This document shows, one piece after another, positions 61,907-64,000 of a stretch of 64,000 nucleotides of DNA. The stretch is from Segatella copri DSM 18205 (lineage in GTDB: Bacteria; Bacteroidota; Bacteroidia; Bacteroidales; Bacteroidaceae), in contig NZ_CP102288.1 of the NCBI RefSeq assembly GCF_025151535.1, positions 873,501 to 937,500 of the forward strand. The letters run 5' to 3'. Made by a program: the position numbers and the translations under genes. Numbering within the stretch: position 1 is the first letter of the stretch; each line of letters opens with the position of its first letter. Below the pieces are notes generated by a model, which made no database searches, was not told where the DNA came from, and saw nothing but the letters and a program-made list of their open reading frames with translations.

Positions 61907-63577
61907 TTATTTTACGGTCTTGTTCTTAACAAAACTTTGAAAAGCGTCATCGTATCCGTTAAACACGTTGATGTCTACCTCTCCATGTATTCCTGCTACT
62001 CTTCCGTCGGGGCAGAGTTGCCAATATACCAATCGGATGTCTGGTTTATACTCTCCATATCGTGCAATCCAAACCTGGTAGTTATGTTTCAGATCGGGAG
62101 CCTTTGGCAGATAGCGATTTACGAAAGTTTGGCTGATGTAAAGAATAGGCTTAACACCAGTTGCTCTTTCTACAATTCTAAGCCAAGTTCTAATGCGTGC
62201 AAACAATACACCCGACCCTCCCATTTTCTTGATTTGACTAGGAAGCGGTTCAACATCAAGAACTGGAGGAAAATCGCCTTTCCTAATGATACTGTGTTTC
62301 AGAAAGTGTCGTGCTTGTTCGGCAGCAGGTGTGATGGTGGTAAAGAAGTGATAGGTTCCAACCTTGTAACCATGTGCTTTTGCATCACGATAATCTTTTC
62401 TATAATAAGGATTTAACAGCGATTTACCTTCTGTACTCTTGATATAGATGAAGCGAATCGGGAAGTTTACTGTTCCTGATATGGTCTTTTTGCTGAGACG
62501 TCCAAGATGTGTAATGCGTAAACGGTTCCAGTTGATAGCATATTTTTTTCTGCCTTTTCCATGCTGGTATTTGCTCAGATCAATGCCATAAATACGTTCC
62601 GATGTATATACGAGTCTTTCGCCTTTATAACGGTCATTTTTCCATTCGCCTATTCGTAAAGGCTTCTTGGGAGCAATGCTGAATCCGAATCCTTCACGTT
62701 TTCCGTTTTTCCAGTAACCTTCATAATAGGTTCCATCGTATCCTTGCCAGCATCCATGACCGTTTGGTTGATAGATACTGTCGGTTGTACCCCGGTAATA
62801 TCCTAGAGAATCAGGTAAGAGGGTGTAATCAATAGAGCGTCGAAGTGTGACTCCATGAGCTGTTGCTAAAGATGCTGCAAGTTGAGGTGAAATAGCTTTA
62901 ACCCCTTCAGGAGTTGTTTCTGAGGAAAGTTGGAATGTGTGGCTTTCTTGTGCAGTTTCTCCATTCATTGCTTTGATGAGTTTGCATGCCTGACTCTTCC
63001 ATTTTCCGTTCTCGTCTCTATAATAGGCTTGATATGAAATGGAGCGTTTCAACTTGAAATGTCCCTTTTTCTGTACATGTTTCAGGGAATCAAGCAGTTT
63101 CTTGGCAGAATCGCGTAGTTCAAGTTCGTGTTGGGTATAAGCGCAAATAGAGTTGTAGCCTGCATCCAGGACAGAATGAGAGTGAATATAATAGTTCAGT
63201 TCTCCAACTTTCCATTTGGAGTCTCTATACAAACTGTCTAAAGAATCAACTTTCTCTTTAAAGATGCTATCCGCATCTTTGCCAAGATAGTGATTCCGGC
63301 TGATGCTGTTGTTGTAGCAGGCGGCAAGTCTTCCTTCACATGAAGGAATCAACGCCCAACGATTCATAAAGTTGGCAGCCAGTGTCGTAGTGTCTTCGTC
63401 GAATCGGAGTATTGTTTTTCCATTTTGAATTAATTCGTAGTGACTGTATACTTTTATGTTTGCTTTTGCCTTGTTCACTCTATCACTTGATGGGTTCAGA
63501 CAATAATAGCTCCATGTGCTGGCGGCAGCCAACAGAATGAGAACTAAACTTGTGCTATATAATATTTTCTTTTTCAT
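61907..63577 (-). CDS. GH25 lysozyme with N-terminal MORN-like region
   Basis: A 556-residue exported or membrane-anchored protein that would cut peptidoglycan between N-acetylmuramic acid and N-acetylglucosamine. A hydrophobic N-terminus (ILYSTSLVLILLAAASTWSYY) anchors or exports it. Residues about 265-325 hold MORN-like repeats (GCWQGYDGTYYEGYWKNGKR, EGFGFSI). The C-terminal GH25 domain (about 330-550) has YGIDLSKYQH, FIYIKSTEGKSLLNPYYRKD, GTYHFFTTI, PPVLDVEPLP (catalytic Asp-x-Glu), and WQLCPDGRV with GEVDINVFNG. Its ATG overlaps the tilS stop (ATGA), so translation is coupled with tilS. Confidence 0.92.
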   Translation of the reverse strand: MKKKILYSTSLVLILLAAASTWSYYCLNPSSDRVNKAKANIKVYSHYELIQNGKTILRFDEDTTTLAANFMNRWALIPSCEGRLAACYNNSISRNHYLGKDADSIFKEKVDSLDSLYRDSKWKVGELNYYIHSHSVLDAGYNSICAYTQHELELRDSAKKLLDSLKHVQKKGHFKLKRSISYQAYYRDENGKWKSQACKLIKAMNGETAQESHTFQLSSETTPEGVKAISPQLAASLATAHGVTLRRSIDYTLLPDSLGYYRGTTDSIYQPNGHGCWQGYDGTYYEGYWKNGKREGFGFSIAPKKPLRIGEWKNDRYKGERLVYTSERIYGIDLSKYQHGKGRKKYAINWNRLRITHLGRLSKKTISGTVNFPIRFIYIKSTEGKSLLNPYYRKDYRDAKAHGYKVGTYHFFTTITPAAEQARHFLKHSIIRKGDFPPVLDVEPLPSQIKKMGGSGVLFARIRTWLRIVERATGVKPILYISQTFVNRYLPKAPDLKHNYQVWIARYGEYKPDIRLVYWQLCPDGRVAGIHGEVDINVFNGYDDAFQSFVKNKTVK

Positions 63578-64000
63578 TTAATGATGACCTCCAATATTTT
63601 CTTGGTGGTTTCGGTAATCTTTGTTTTTTCAGACGTACGTTCGCCGATAAGCCAGATGATATCACCTTTACTATCAGTTAATACATGCTGTGTCTTCTTT
63701 TGTATATAGTCAAATTTCCTATCGGTCATATAGTCACTCAACAGTTTGCTACCCTTCATGCCGAAAGGTTGAAATCTATCGCCTTCTTTTACCAGTCGGT
63801 AGGTGAGGGGAAAACTGACTTTTTCAGCATCTAAAGTGATACATTGCGATTCTTTGCTTGGCATGAAGTCACCCATATGCGAGAAGATTCTTATCTTGAT
63901 TTGGGTTCCTTCGTCCATGTTGTAAATGCCTTCTTCTGGCAGTCGGAACGCTCTTTGCTCCTGAATGTTATTCAAGTCTTTTATGTTAGAGATCAACAGC
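63574..64000 (-). CDS. tilS: tRNA(Ile)-lysidine synthase, C-terminal part only
   Basis: The end of TilS, which modifies C34 of tRNA-Ile(CAU) to lysidine so that it reads AUA. About 142 codons are inside the window; the N-terminal PP-loop domain lies beyond it. The C-terminal substrate-binding domain is clear from EGDRFQPFGMKGSKLLSDYM followed by TDRKFDYI. The stop overlaps the start of the GH25 gene by four bases. Confidence 0.93.
   Translation of the reverse strand, partial: LLISNIKDLNNIQEQRAFRLPEEGIYNMDEGTQIKIRIFSHMGDFMPSKESQCITLDAEKVSFPLTYRLVKEGDRFQPFGMKGSKLLSDYMTDRKFDYIQKKTQHVLTDSKGDIIWLIGERTSEKTKITETTKKILEVIIK

Overview
The window looks like chromosomal DNA of a Bacteroidota bacterium, most likely Prevotella/Segatella. 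The evidence is Bacteroidota-type promoters (TTTG, about 20 nt, TAnnTTTG) in front of many genes, little Shine-Dalgarno signal, and typical family content: DUF5686, DUF4248, 'smalltalk', a BT4734/VirE-type primase-helicase, and AddAB-like nuclease-helicases. The genus is an inference from protein style. No rRNA, CRISPR array or intact insertion sequence was seen.

Layout. 1-6.7 kb: a minus-strand galactose locus (cytosolic mutarotase, sugar MFS permease, galactokinase, lipoprotein mutarotase, truncated sodium:sugar symporter). 6.7-13 kb: folC, grpE-dnaJ, an ABC-F ATPase with one degenerate ATP site, and a divergent RluA-type pseudouridine synthase. 13.3-13.7 kb: four tRNAs in the order Lys-Arg-Arg-Lys. 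13.7-20.4 kb: a GHL10-type glycoside hydrolase, divergent cstA, then a barrel protein, recR, a membrane protein, a glycosyltransferase and a GNAT enzyme. 20.5-20.8 kb: three identical tRNA-Asp genes. 20.9-32.2 kb: transport and metabolism (SSS symporter plus M13 peptidase, EamA transporter, truA, dapA, uxaC, a YihY/BrkB protein, a phosphoribosyltransferase, a YitT protein).

32.3-45.1 kb is the accessory part. First comes a Bacteroidales cluster of unknown purpose: amidase, 29-residue smalltalk peptide, HU-like protein, DUF4248 protein, a 771-residue primase-helicase and a possible regulator. It is backed by 0.9 kb of non-coding DNA with iteron-like GGTGAAGGGT repeats, AT-rich tracts and perfect palindromes. 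Next come a beta-class DNA methyltransferase pseudogene (one nonsense codon, one frameshift), a divergent nuclease-like protein, two AAA-ATPase/PD-(D/E)XK genes (the second mosaic and truncated), and an Rpn-type nuclease cassette flanked by direct repeats of about 50 bp.

45.1-64 kb returns to core genes, nearly all on the minus strand: dedA, glnS, a lipoprotein, PAP2 phosphatase, LTA-synthase-like sulfatase, an AraC-type regulator (plus strand), two sigma-70 factors, AddB- and AddA-like subunits, a DUF5686 protein, a GH25 lysozyme with MORN-like repeats, and the 3' end of tilS.

The most promising material for something undescribed is the primase-helicase/HU/DUF4248/smalltalk/amidase cluster with its origin-like non-coding region, a three-copy dispersed palindromic element, and the recombining 38-45 kb island. 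Calls rest on reading motifs by eye; no database search was possible.
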